A model generated the notes under the pieces. It ran no database searches. It was not told the origin of the DNA and saw nothing but the letters and a program-made list of their open reading frames with translations. A DNA stretch of 64,000 nucleotides, taken from contig JAYTOP010000096.1 of the NCBI GenBank assembly GCA_043747745.1, forward strand, positions 1-64,000. Reading direction: 5' to 3'. Origin of the DNA: SZAS-103 sp043747745. GTDB lineage: Bacteria > Pseudomonadota > Gammaproteobacteria > Xanthomonadales > Xanthomonadaceae. Shown here piece by piece: positions 8,563 through 17,081 of this stretch (the first letter of the stretch is position 1; every line of letters starts with the position of its first letter). The translations under genes were made by a program, and so were the position numbers.

Positions 8563-9356
8563 GCGGAGTTTCCTTGCTTTTGCGCGAGCTGCGCGCTGGT
8601 CAGGCCGAAGCGCCGTTCGCGCGCGGCGAAATCGGCCAACGCACGCGCAAGTTCGGTCGCGTCGAGATCGGGCCACAACGTTTCGGTGAACCAGAGTTCG
8701 GTATAGGCCATCTGCCACAGCAGGAAGTTGCTGATGCGGTGGTCGCCGCCGGTGCGGATGAACAGGTCGGGTTCCGGCAGACCAGCCAGCCCAAGCCGCG
8801 CGGCAAAAGCCGGTTCATCGAGCGCGTTGGGATCGAGTGTGCCATCGCGTGCGTCGCGTGCGAGCGCGCGGCAGGCTTGCACGATGTCCCAGCGACCGCC
8901 GTAACTCGCGGCGATGGTCAGGGTCAGTGCGGAATTGGTCGCGGTCAGCGCCTCTGCATTCTGCATGCGCTCACGGATCGCGGTCGAAAAATGCGCGCTA
9001 TCGCCGATGAAACGCAGGCGCACGCCATGCTGGTGCAGTTCTTTCACTTCGCGGTCGAGTGAGCGCAGGAACAGCAGCATCAGCGCGCCGACTTCCTCTT
9101 TCGGCCGCTTCCAGTTTTCGCTGGAAAACGCGAACAGGGTCAGCGCCTCGATGCGCTGTTCGAGGCAGAACCGCACGCACAACTTCACGGTACGTGCGCC
9201 GGCGCGGTGGCCAAACGTGCGTGGGCGATGGCGGCGTTCGGCCCAGCGACCGTTGCCATCCATCACCATCGCGATGTGGTGTGGCTTGCGCGCGTCGTTG
9301 TCGTTGCCGGCAGCAGTGGAAATCGCTGCGCCGGGGCCGGGAACGGGGGCGGTCAT
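8559..9356 (-). CDS. uppS: undecaprenyl diphosphate synthase (di-trans,poly-cis)
   Basis: UppS builds the C55 lipid carrier for peptidoglycan and O-antigen from FPP and IPP. The 265-residue protein has the substrate-binding motif MVMDGNGRWAERR at about residue 29 and the late motif FIRTGGDHRISNFLLWQ. An N-terminal segment of about 25 residues (MTAPVPGPGAAIST...) precedes the core. The ATG at 9356 lies 20 bases after the frr stop. Confidence 0.96.
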   Translation of the reverse strand: MTAPVPGPGAAISTAAGNDNDARKPHHIAMVMDGNGRWAERRHRPRTFGHRAGARTVKLCVRFCLEQRIEALTLFAFSSENWKRPKEEVGALMLLFLRSLDREVKELHQHGVRLRFIGDSAHFSTAIRERMQNAEALTATNSALTLTIAASYGGRWDIVQACRALARDARDGTLDPNALDEPAFAARLGLAGLPEPDLFIRTGGDHRISNFLLWQMAYTELWFTETLWPDLDATELARALADFAARERRFGLTSAQLAQKQGNSA

Positions 9357-9376
9357 CGGGCTGGGAGCCGGTCGCC

Positions 9377-9934
9377 TCAGATCGCCATCAGCTCCTGTTC
9401 CTTGGCGCGGGCGACGTCGTCGACATCCTTGATCGCCTTGTCCGTGAGCTTCTGGATGTCGATTTCGCAACCGCGCTCCTCGTCTTCGGTGATCTTCTTT
9501 TCCTTGAGCAATTCCTTGACCTGCTGCATCGCATCGCGACGCACGTTGCGGATCGCGACCTTGGCGTTCTCGCCTTCATGGGCAACGTGCTTGCCGAGCT
9601 CCCTGCGGCGCTCCTCGGTCAATGCGGGCAGGTTGATGCGGATCACGGTGCCGGCGGTGGTCGGGGTCAGGCCGAGGTCGGAGGCGAGAATCGCCTTCTC
9701 GACGGGGCCGACCATGGCCTTTTCCCACGGAGTGATGGTCAGGGTGCGCGCATCGGTGACGGCGACGCTGGCGACTTGCGTGAGCGGCATGTCGGAGCCG
9801 TAGTAGTTGACTTTCAGGTGGTCGACCAGCGCGCTGCTGGCACGGCCGGTACGCACCTTGGTCAGGTCATGGCGCAACACGTCCACGCACTTGTGCATGC
9901 GGGTCTGCGCGTCTTTCTTGATCTCGTTGAGCAT
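9377..9934 (-). CDS. frr: ribosome recycling factor
   Basis: RRF works with EF-G to split terminated ribosomes. The 185-residue product has the family length and the typical N-terminus (KKDAQTRMHKCVDVLRHDLTKVRTGRA) and C-terminal coiled helix. It lies 157 bases after pyrH; the gap shows only short hairpins (for example AGGCGT/ACGCCT near 10008-10023) without a U tract. Confidence 0.97.
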   Translation of the reverse strand: MLNEIKKDAQTRMHKCVDVLRHDLTKVRTGRASSALVDHLKVNYYGSDMPLTQVASVAVTDARTLTITPWEKAMVGPVEKAILASDLGLTPTTAGTVIRINLPALTEERRRELGKHVAHEGENAKVAIRNVRRDAMQQVKELLKEKKITEDEERGCEIDIQKLTDKAIKDVDDVARAKEQELMAI

Positions 9935-10091
9935 GAGTCGGCTCCGAAGCTGCGGCTAGCAGTCGATTATACGGGCTGCGACCCACAAGGATGTGGGAAG
10001 TGCACCCAGGCGTCTGGAACGCCTGTAGCGGGCGTCGGGCGGTCAGGTGGCTGTCACATGTCCTGCTTGCGCCTGACGTGCGAACTGCGGG

Positions 10092-10835
10092 TTAGCCCGT
10101 GCGGCTCACCAGCGTGCCGACCGTTTCGCCCTGCAGGATGCGCATGAGGTTGCCGGGCTTGGTCATGTCGTAGATGCGCAGCGGCATGTCGTGGTCGCGG
10201 CACAGCGCGATCGCGGCGGTATCCATCACCAGCAGGTTGCGCGCGATCACCTCGTCGTAGCTGACCTGGTCGTAGCGGTGCGCGTCCGGGTTCTTCTTTG
10301 GATCGGAGTCGTACACACCATCGACCTTGGTCGCCTTCAGCAGCAGGTCTGCACCGACTTCTACTGCGCGCAACGCCGCAGCCGAATCGGTGGTGAAGAA
10401 CGGATTGCCGGTGCCAGCGGCGAAGATCACGATGCGGCCTTTTTCGAGGTGGCGGATCGCGCGGCGGCGGATGTAGTCCTCGCAGACCTCGTTGATCTTG
10501 ATCGCGCTCATCACCCGCACCCGCGCATTGGCTTTTTCCAGCGCGTCCTGCATCGCCAGCGCATTGATCACCGTGGCGAGCATGCCCATGTGGTCGCCGG
10601 TGACCCGGTCCATGCCGCCAGCCGCAAGCCCCGCGCCGCGGAAGATGTTGCCGCCGCCGATCACCAGCCCGACCTCGGCACCGGCCTGCTGCACTTCGAT
10701 GACCTCGCGCGCGATGCGGGCGATGACTTCCGGATCGATCCCGTAGTCCTCGCGCCCCATCAGCGCTTCGCCGGACAGCTTGAGCATGATGCGGCGGTAT
10801 TTCAGCTTGGAAGCGGTCGGCGTGGATGGCGTCAC
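10092..10835 (-). CDS. pyrH: UMP kinase
   Basis: PyrH phosphorylates UMP to UDP. The 247-residue amino acid kinase has YRRIMLKLSGEALMG at the N-terminus, GGGNIFRG in the phosphate loop region, and GTGNPFFTTDSAAALRA. I chose GTG at 10835 because it gives the usual distance to LKLSGEALMG and has GAGG 7 bases upstream. pyrH normally follows tsf directly; here about 6 kb with four accessory genes lies between, so pyrH probably needs its own promoter in the 174-base gap upstream. I see no convincing -35/-10 pair there. Confidence 0.94.
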   Translation of the reverse strand: MTPSTPTASKLKYRRIMLKLSGEALMGREDYGIDPEVIARIAREVIEVQQAGAEVGLVIGGGNIFRGAGLAAGGMDRVTGDHMGMLATVINALAMQDALEKANARVRVMSAIKINEVCEDYIRRRAIRHLEKGRIVIFAAGTGNPFFTTDSAAALRAVEVGADLLLKATKVDGVYDSDPKKNPDAHRYDQVSYDEVIARNLLVMDTAAIALCRDHDMPLRIYDMTKPGNLMRILQGETVGTLVSRTG

Positions 10836-11009
10836 GTGTGGCCTCGGCGGGTTGCGCTCGATGGTCGAGCGCCTCCTTGTTGCTTCCGTTGCGTGCGCAG
10901 GGAAGGACAAGGGTGGGGGAGAGTGCAAACAGCGGAAGTTTAGCCGACCCGGGGCTGGCATTTGCGTTCGGAGAAAAATGTAGGCTCGCCGGTCACGGGT
11001 TTGCGCCGC

Positions 11010-12845
11010 TCACGGAATCGCCTTGGACGTGGTCGTCGTGGGCAGTCCTGCCTTTTTGCAGAACACCGCGAAACGCGGGTCGTTGCGATAGCGCAGGATG
11101 ATCGGATCGTAGAGCAGGGTCGTGATGCCGGTGTCGCGATGCGTCCACGCGCGATCGAGCCAGGCGAACATGTTGTCGGGATCCTTGCGCAGCGCATGGA
11201 TCTGGGCGATCTGATAGCCCGCGTAGTCGGCGGACGTGGCGATCAGTGCTCGCAGAGCTGCATCGGCGGCTTGCCGGTCGTTGCCGACCTGTAGCGCCTG
11301 CGCCACCGCGATGTCGTGGAATGGGCCAGCAGGCTCCAACAACGCGGCGGCCATCGCGGCTTTTGCGTCGCCGCGCTGGATCGCGATCGCCATCCGGATC
11401 AGGTGATAGCCCGACGCATCGGGTTGCAGTGCGATCGCCTTTCCGATCGCCTGATCGGCCTCATCGAGGTGGCCGGTCGCCGAAAGATAGTCCGCCAGCG
11501 ATGCATGCCAAGCCGCATTTCGCGGATCGGTGGCGAGCGCCTGCCGGGTCAGATCGATCGCCGGCTCGACTCGGCCCATGATCGCCATGCTGCTGCCGAG
11601 GTTGAACTTCGCCGTCGGGTCGTCGGGAGCCAGTTGCAGCGCGCGACGGTTTTCGGCTTCGCTGCCGCCAAAGTCCATGTCGGCCTCCAGAAGCAGGTAG
11701 GCAAGCGCCATGTGCGCCTCGGCCAGATCCGGCGCCAGCGCCAGCGCCGTGTTTGCAGCCGTGCGCGCCTGCGTATAGGCCTGGACGGCATCCGTGCCGC
11801 CAAGGTAATCCCGGGCAAGCGTCGTCAATGCGCCCGACAGCGAAGCCCACGCCTGCGCATAGCGCGGGTCGAACCGGGTCGCGGTGGCATACAGCTCGAT
11901 GGCCTTGCGCATGTCGGCTTCGGTGTTGCGCGCCTTGTAGTCCTTTCCCAGCAGCCATGTCTTGTACGCATCGAGGTTTCCGCTCGGCGGACGGTCGGAC
12001 TGCACGACGGCACCGGCCACCGTCAGCAATTTCGCCTGGAGTTCGCTGGCAACGGCTCCGGTGATCTCGTCCTGCAGCTTGAACAGATCCTTGTACGGAC
12101 GATCGTAATTGCGCGACCACACCGCGATGCCATCGGCCGCATGCACCAGTTCGGCGCTGATCCGCACCATATCGCCCTCCCGGCGCACGCTGCCTTCGAG
12201 CAGATGCGCGACGCCGAGCTTCCTGCCGATGGCGGCGGCATCCTCCTTGCTGTCGCGGAACTGGAACGAGGAATTGCGGCTGATCACCTTCAGGCTGCTG
12301 AATTGCGCCAGCGCGGTGATCAGGTCTTCGGACAGTCCGTCGGAAAAATATTGCTCGTCCTTGTTGCCGCCCTGGTTCGCAAGCGGCAGCACGGCGATGG
12401 ACTTGTCCGGAATCGGTGCGGCCAGGGCATCGGCAACAGCAGGCGCGGCGAGGCCAGGGGAGTCGGCAGCAGCAGGGATCGCATCCTTGCGCAGCACGAA
12501 CTGGTTGGTCAGCAGCAGCACGACGGCAACGCCGAGGGCGACGATGATCAGGCGATCGAGCTTCCTGCCGGTCTCGAGCACGATCGACTCGCTGGGCATG
12601 ACGTCGCTCTCGCGCTGGATGCCCTGCGGAGTCCATTCGTAGAACCACGAGAACAGCATCGCGAACGGGAATCCGATCACCGCTGCGACCACGATCCAGC
12701 GCACCATCCAGTTCGGCACGTTGAAGAGCGGAAACACCTGCGTCGCGATCTGCACCACCAGCCAAGCGCTCGCCGCGTAGAACGTCGCTGCGCGGATCAC
12801 GTTGCGACGTTTAAGTTCGGCGAAGAACGACGGGCGTACGCTCAC
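11010..12845 (-). CDS. membrane-anchored TolB/FlgO-type domain and TPR protein (paralogue B)
   Basis: The 611-residue product begins SFFAELKRRNVIRAATFYAA, typical of a gammaproteobacterial family with an N-terminal three-helix membrane domain (about residues 10-130). It then has a domain starting SIAVLPLANQGG and containing YFSDGLSEDLITALAQ and LLEGSVRREGDMVRISAELV, as in the FlgO/TolB-N-like part of many CadC- and adenylate-cyclase-related proteins. Several TPR units follow (about 300-540). No cyclase or DNA-binding domain is present. Function unknown; such proteins are thought to act as scaffolds or sensors. The GTG start at 12845 overlaps the upstream paralogue's stop (GTGA). Confidence 0.85.
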   Translation of the reverse strand: MSVRPSFFAELKRRNVIRAATFYAASAWLVVQIATQVFPLFNVPNWMVRWIVVAAVIGFPFAMLFSWFYEWTPQGIQRESDVMPSESIVLETGRKLDRLIIVALGVAVVLLLTNQFVLRKDAIPAAADSPGLAAPAVADALAAPIPDKSIAVLPLANQGGNKDEQYFSDGLSEDLITALAQFSSLKVISRNSSFQFRDSKEDAAAIGRKLGVAHLLEGSVRREGDMVRISAELVHAADGIAVWSRNYDRPYKDLFKLQDEITGAVASELQAKLLTVAGAVVQSDRPPSGNLDAYKTWLLGKDYKARNTEADMRKAIELYATATRFDPRYAQAWASLSGALTTLARDYLGGTDAVQAYTQARTAANTALALAPDLAEAHMALAYLLLEADMDFGGSEAENRRALQLAPDDPTAKFNLGSSMAIMGRVEPAIDLTRQALATDPRNAAWHASLADYLSATGHLDEADQAIGKAIALQPDASGYHLIRMAIAIQRGDAKAAMAAALLEPAGPFHDIAVAQALQVGNDRQAADAALRALIATSADYAGYQIAQIHALRKDPDNMFAWLDRAWTHRDTGITTLLYDPIILRYRNDPRFAVFCKKAGLPTTTTSKAIP

Positions 12846-14695
12846 GGTGCGTGCGCTGGCGTTGCTGCGGATGCCCCCGGAGCCGGCAGCCCGACCTTCG
12901 TGCAGAACGCCGCAAAGCGCGGATCGTCCTTGTAACGCAGCAGGTAGACATCGTAGAGGAGTGCGCTGATGCCCGAATCGCGGTTGGCCCAGGCGCGATC
13001 CAGCCACGCGAACATCTTGTCCGGGTTCTTGCGCAGCGCATAAGCCTCGGCGATCTGCAGCGCGGCAGAATCGGCCTGCTTGTCGATCACGGTCTTCAGC
13101 GTCGCATCGGCGGCGGCATGGTCGCTGCCGATCTGTCGGGCCAGCATCAGTGCGATGTCCTGCCAATCTCCAGCCGGCTCGATTTGTTGCGCGGCGGCGA
13201 GTGCGGCCGCCGCATTGCCGCGCTGGATTTCGACCATCACCAGCCCTTGATGAAAGTAATTGGTCGAAGGCTGCATGTCGATCGCCTTGCGGATCGCCTG
13301 TTCGGCCTCGTCGATGCGGTTGAGTGGCAACAGGTACAGGGCGAGCGAGAAGTAGCTGTCTGCATTCAATGCGTCGGATATCAGCGCTTGCCGCGTCAAC
13401 GCGATCGCCTGGTCCAGATGCCCCAGCGTTGCCAGCGCCGAACCAAGCTTGGTCATCGCGGCACCATCGTTTGGCGCGAGTTGCAATGCGCGTCGGTATT
13501 CGATTTGCGCTCCGGTCCAGTCGAGATCCGCCAGCACCAGCAAGGTGCCACGCGCAGTGTGCGCAGCAGCGAGGTTCGGTTCCAGCGACAAGGCCGCGCT
13601 GGAAGCCGCGCGCGCCTTGGCCAAGGCTTCTTGCGCTTGCGCGCCACTGAAGAAGCTTGCGGCACGATTGGCCTGCGCATCCGACAGCCCGGCCTGGGCC
13701 TGCGCATAGAGCGGATCAAGCCGGATTGCCTCGTTGTATGCATCGATCGCCAAGGGGTAGTCGGCCTCGGTGCCGCTCGTGAAATAGGACTTACCCTTCA
13801 GGTAGGCGGTGTAGGCATCGAGGTTGCCGCTCGGCGGGCGGTCGCTTTGCACCACCGCGCCTGCGGCAGTCAGCAGCTTGGCCTTGAGCGCAGCGGCGAC
13901 GGCGCCGGTGATTTCGTCCTGCAGCTTGAACAAATCATTGTAAGGTCGGTCGTATCGCTGCGACCACACGGCGATGCCGTCGGCGGCGTTTACCAGTTCG
14001 GCGCTGATCCGCACCAGGTCGCCCTCTCGGCGCACGCTGCCTTCCAGCAAATGGGCGACGCCGAGCTTGCTGCCGATGGTCTTGCTGTCGTCCTTGCTGT
14101 TGCGGAACTGGAACGCGGAATTGCGGCTGACAACCTTCAGTCCGTCGAACTGCGCCAACGCGTTGATCAAATCCTCGGACAGGCCATCGGAAAAGTACGC
14201 GTCCTTCGGGTCGCCACTTGCGTTTGCGAGCGGAAGCACAGCGATCGATTTGCTGTTGATGGGCTGCACGGCGTGCGTTGCGGCCTGCTGCGCAATCGAT
14301 CTTGCCGCCTGCGCAACCTGGACCGCTTCGCGTCTGGGTGCGAGGACGAATTTGTCGAAGCCGAAGTAGGCCAGCGCGAGCGCGAGCGCCACCATGATCA
14401 GGCGATCCATGCGGCGTGCTTTTTGCGGCGCGATCGATGGTTCGGACGCACTCTCCGTGTCCCGCTTGAGTCCGTCCGGGGTCAACTCGAACACCCAGCA
14501 CAGGATCAATGCCGGGATGAAGCCGACCGCGAGCAGCATCACGATGCTGCGCGGCAGCCACGCCGGTGCATTGAACATCGGCAACACCGTGCTCGATACC
14601 TGCACGGCCAGCCATGCGCCGACCAGGTACAGGCCGGCCATGCGGATCACGTTGCGGCGCTTGAGTTCGGAGATGAACGACGCGCGCTCGCTCAT
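12842..14695 (-). CDS. membrane-anchored TolB/FlgO-type domain and TPR protein (paralogue A)
   Basis: The 617-residue product is a clear paralogue of the next gene. It shares the start SELKRRNVIR, three predicted membrane helices (roughly residues 18-38, 45-68 and 95-115), the SIAVLPLANASGDPKDAYF domain with GLSEDLINALAQ and LLEGSVRREGDLVRISAEL, then QDEITGAVAA and TPR repeats to near the end. Both copies end in a similar segment (about 40 residues with WLDRAW and RYKDDPRF). The GTGA overlap implies coupled translation of the pair, perhaps giving a heteromeric complex (inference). The ATG at 14695 was chosen because homology begins there. Confidence 0.85.
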   Translation of the reverse strand: MSERASFISELKRRNVIRMAGLYLVGAWLAVQVSSTVLPMFNAPAWLPRSIVMLLAVGFIPALILCWVFELTPDGLKRDTESASEPSIAPQKARRMDRLIMVALALALAYFGFDKFVLAPRREAVQVAQAARSIAQQAATHAVQPINSKSIAVLPLANASGDPKDAYFSDGLSEDLINALAQFDGLKVVSRNSAFQFRNSKDDSKTIGSKLGVAHLLEGSVRREGDLVRISAELVNAADGIAVWSQRYDRPYNDLFKLQDEITGAVAAALKAKLLTAAGAVVQSDRPPSGNLDAYTAYLKGKSYFTSGTEADYPLAIDAYNEAIRLDPLYAQAQAGLSDAQANRAASFFSGAQAQEALAKARAASSAALSLEPNLAAAHTARGTLLVLADLDWTGAQIEYRRALQLAPNDGAAMTKLGSALATLGHLDQAIALTRQALISDALNADSYFSLALYLLPLNRIDEAEQAIRKAIDMQPSTNYFHQGLVMVEIQRGNAAAALAAAQQIEPAGDWQDIALMLARQIGSDHAAADATLKTVIDKQADSAALQIAEAYALRKNPDKMFAWLDRAWANRDSGISALLYDVYLLRYKDDPRFAAFCTKVGLPAPGASAATPAHAP

Positions 14696-14789
14696 GTCTG
14701 GGTCGTGGTCCGGTTTGCAGCGTCTTGCGGCGAGATGGCGAGCGAGCCCAGCCAAGTCGCCGGTGAAGGAGGAGGTGGTGCCGTAGAGC

Positions 14790-15734
14790 CTAGAACTTTA
14801 CCTCATGCGGCGCAGTCGCGAAGCCGACAGTCAGCGCGCCTTCGCCGACGTTCACCATCGCAGTGATGCTCATCACGGCCTCGCCGAGTGTCGCACCATG
14901 TTCCTCGCAGGCGCGCGCGAGCTTGTCGTAACCAGGCAGGGCACGGAGTTTGTCCAGTTCGCCGCCATAGCTGAGGTTGACGTAAGGCGCCAGTAGCCCC
15001 TTGTGCACGCGATCGGCTGCATGGCTGAACAGCGCGATTGCAGCGGCATCGAACCCCTTGGCCTTGCCGACATTGGCGGTCTGGCCGCGATGGATCTGCA
15101 GGATCGGCTTCATGTCGAGCATCGTGCCGAGCGCTGCGCGATACCAGGGCAGGCTCTTGTCGCCGCGTTTGACGATGCTGGCGCGCAGATGGAACAGGTC
15201 GCGCGGCACCATGTAGGCGTAGGTGTTGTCGGCAATAAACTCGATGCGCTCGCGAATCGCGTTGTGGTGTTCGCCTGCCTCGATCATGCGGACGCCTTCG
15301 AGCACCGAAATGGCCTGGCCCGAGAACGCCTGTTTGCTGTCGAGCACGCGCATCTGGAAGATGCCCTTGAGGCCTGCCTTCTCGCGGATCGGATGGTAGT
15401 AGCGAAGGATTTCGCGGCTGGCCATCACCGCGTTCTCGTGGATCGCGCTGCGCGTGGATGTGATTGTCACGCAGAACACGAAATCGAATTCGCACACAAG
15501 TCGCGACAGGAACAAATCCCGGAACTGCTCGATGCTGTAAGGCGTCGTCACCGCCGAATGGACGCGAGCGCCGAGGGTCTCGCGGTAGAAGCGCAAGGTC
15601 GCGATCGGGTCGCGCTCGTCGGCGAACGTCGTGTTGTCGATGCGGACCGTGGTCGGCAAGATGACCACGTTGTGCGCATCCAGCCATTCGCGCGGCAAGT
15701 CGCACGCCGAGTCAACAGTCATTCCGATGCGCAT
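14790..15734 (-). CDS. DegV family protein (fatty-acid-binding fold), copy B
   Basis: DegV/FakB proteins bind a single fatty acid; in Gram-positives FakB presents it to kinase FakA. The 314-residue product starts MRIGMTVDSACDLPREW, matching the DegV DS-x-x-D-L start. It has TITSTRSAIHENAVMA in the place of the ligand-binding Ser/Thr loop, and MVNVGEGALTVGF near the end. It is longer than the usual 280. No FakA-type kinase is seen in the window. It follows copy A by 117 bases, same strand. Confidence 0.88.
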   Translation of the reverse strand: MRIGMTVDSACDLPREWLDAHNVVILPTTVRIDNTTFADERDPIATLRFYRETLGARVHSAVTTPYSIEQFRDLFLSRLVCEFDFVFCVTITSTRSAIHENAVMASREILRYYHPIREKAGLKGIFQMRVLDSKQAFSGQAISVLEGVRMIEAGEHHNAIRERIEFIADNTYAYMVPRDLFHLRASIVKRGDKSLPWYRAALGTMLDMKPILQIHRGQTANVGKAKGFDAAAIALFSHAADRVHKGLLAPYVNLSYGGELDKLRALPGYDKLARACEEHGATLGEAVMSITAMVNVGEGALTVGFATAPHEVKF

Positions 15735-15851
15735 GCGGCCTCCTCAATTGAGTCGAAGAACGGTATCCGGCAAACCATCCAGGCGATAGTGCGCCTTTTC
15801 CAACTGCCAGTGGCGCGCGCCGGACAATCGCGCGACTCCGGCATGCAGTCT

Positions 15852-16796
15852 TCAGAACTTCGGCACGTGCGGTTCTGTGGCAAAGCCGAGCGTCAGTGCG
15901 CCTTCGCCGACGTTCACCATGCCGGTGATGCTCATGCCGGTCGCGCCCAGTTGCACGCCGTGCTGCTCGCAGGTGCGCGCGAGATCGTCGTAGCCGGGCA
16001 GGGCCTGCAACTTGTTCATCTCACCGCCATAACTGAGATTGACATACGGTGCAAGCAGCCCCTTGCTCACACGATCGGCTGCGTAACCGAACATGGCCTT
16101 CGCACCCGCATCGAATCCGCGCGCCTTGCCGACCGCGCCGGTCTGACCGCGATACGCCTGCAGGATCGGCTTGATGTCGAGTGCAGTACCCATTGCGGCC
16201 TTGAACCAGCTCACGCTCTTGTCGCCTTTTTTCGCGGCGCGCGCGCGCAGGTAATACAGGTCGCGCGGCAACATGTAGGCGTAGGTGTTCTTTGCGAGTT
16301 GCCCGAGGCGGTCGTAGATCGCGGTATGAGTTTCCCCAGCTTCGATCATGCGTACGGCTTCAAGTACGGTGATTGCCTGACCGGCGAACAAGGTCTGGCT
16401 GTCGATCACGCGCATCTGGAAGATGCCCTTGAGGCCGGCTTCCTTGCGGATCGGATGGTAGTAACGCAGGATCTCGCGGCTGGCCATTACGCAGTTTTCG
16501 TGAATCGGGCTGCGGGTGGAGGTGATGGTCAGGCAGAACACGAAGTCGAATTCGCAGACCAGGCGCGACAGGAACAACTCGCGGATCTGCTCGACGGTAT
16601 ACGGAAGGGTTTCGGCAGCGTGGCCGCGTTCGCCGAGGCTTTCGCGGTAGAAGCGCAGCGTGGCCACGGGGTCGCGTTCGTCGGAGAACGTGGTCTGGTC
16701 GATGCGCACCGATATCGGCAGAACGACGACGTTGTGCTGATCCAGGAATTCCCTCGGCAGGTCGCAGGCCGAATCGACTGTCAGTCCGATACGCAT
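15852..16796 (-). CDS. DegV family protein (fatty-acid-binding fold), copy A
   Basis: Another 314-residue DegV protein, starting MRIGLTVDSACDLPREF and sharing most motifs with copy B: the STRSPIHENCVMASREILRY loop, GIFQMRV, PRDLYYLRARAAKKG, and LAPYVNLSYGGEM. Equal length and high similarity point to tandem duplication. The start at 16796 has a GGGG-rich Shine-Dalgarno about 7 bases upstream; an ORF extension to 17078 runs through a terminator and a repeat and is rejected. The tsf terminator upstream means the DegV genes have their own promoter. Confidence 0.88.
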   Translation of the reverse strand: MRIGLTVDSACDLPREFLDQHNVVVLPISVRIDQTTFSDERDPVATLRFYRESLGERGHAAETLPYTVEQIRELFLSRLVCEFDFVFCLTITSTRSPIHENCVMASREILRYYHPIRKEAGLKGIFQMRVIDSQTLFAGQAITVLEAVRMIEAGETHTAIYDRLGQLAKNTYAYMLPRDLYYLRARAAKKGDKSVSWFKAAMGTALDIKPILQAYRGQTGAVGKARGFDAGAKAMFGYAADRVSKGLLAPYVNLSYGGEMNKLQALPGYDDLARTCEQHGVQLGATGMSITGMVNVGEGALTLGFATEPHVPKF

Positions 16797-16890
16797 GACG
16801 TTCCCCTTGGGAATGCTGGCCGGATGTGGAGCAAGTGCTCTATTCATTTCATGAACGGCCCCCTTTGTCCAGTGCGTTGCGTCATGAAAC

Positions 16891-16915
16891 GAAAAAGCCG
16901 CGATCGCTCGCGGCT
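16891..16915 (-). terminator. intrinsic terminator downstream of tsf
   Basis: The stem AGCCGCGA/TCGCGGCT (16896-16903 with 16908-16915, loop TCGC) is followed on the minus strand by TTTTTC (16895-16891). It lies about 165 bases after the tsf stop and before the DegV pair. Confidence 0.85.
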
Positions 16916-16950
16916 TCCTGGCTTCACTCTCTAGGCTGGAAGCGGAGAGT

Positions 16951-16990
16951 GCTTTCATTGAAAGTCCGGCCAAGGATGGCCGGTCATTAC
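16951..16990. repeat. dispersed palindromic repeat, copy 1
   Basis: TTGAAAGTCCGGCCA followed by AGGATGGCCGG contains the palindrome CCGGCCA-AGGA-TGGCCGG (16966-16983). A near-identical sequence in inverted orientation is at about 30171-30205. Both lie close to an intrinsic terminator, in short intergenic gaps. Confidence 0.75.
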
Positions 16991-17081
16991 TCAAATAGCT
17001 CGCCACATGATCGAGCCCCGCGACACAATCAACATGCAGCGGCGATGGACCGCCGCATACAATACAGTCGCCACACAAACC

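Noticed and set aside
9935..10091. Possible terminator between pyrH and frr
   Set aside because: The short stems there lack a U tract on either strand, so I do not call a terminator.
15003..16934. 643-codon open frame antisense to both DegV genes
   Set aside because: It repeats the same peptide pattern twice only because the DegV genes are paralogues; no independent support.
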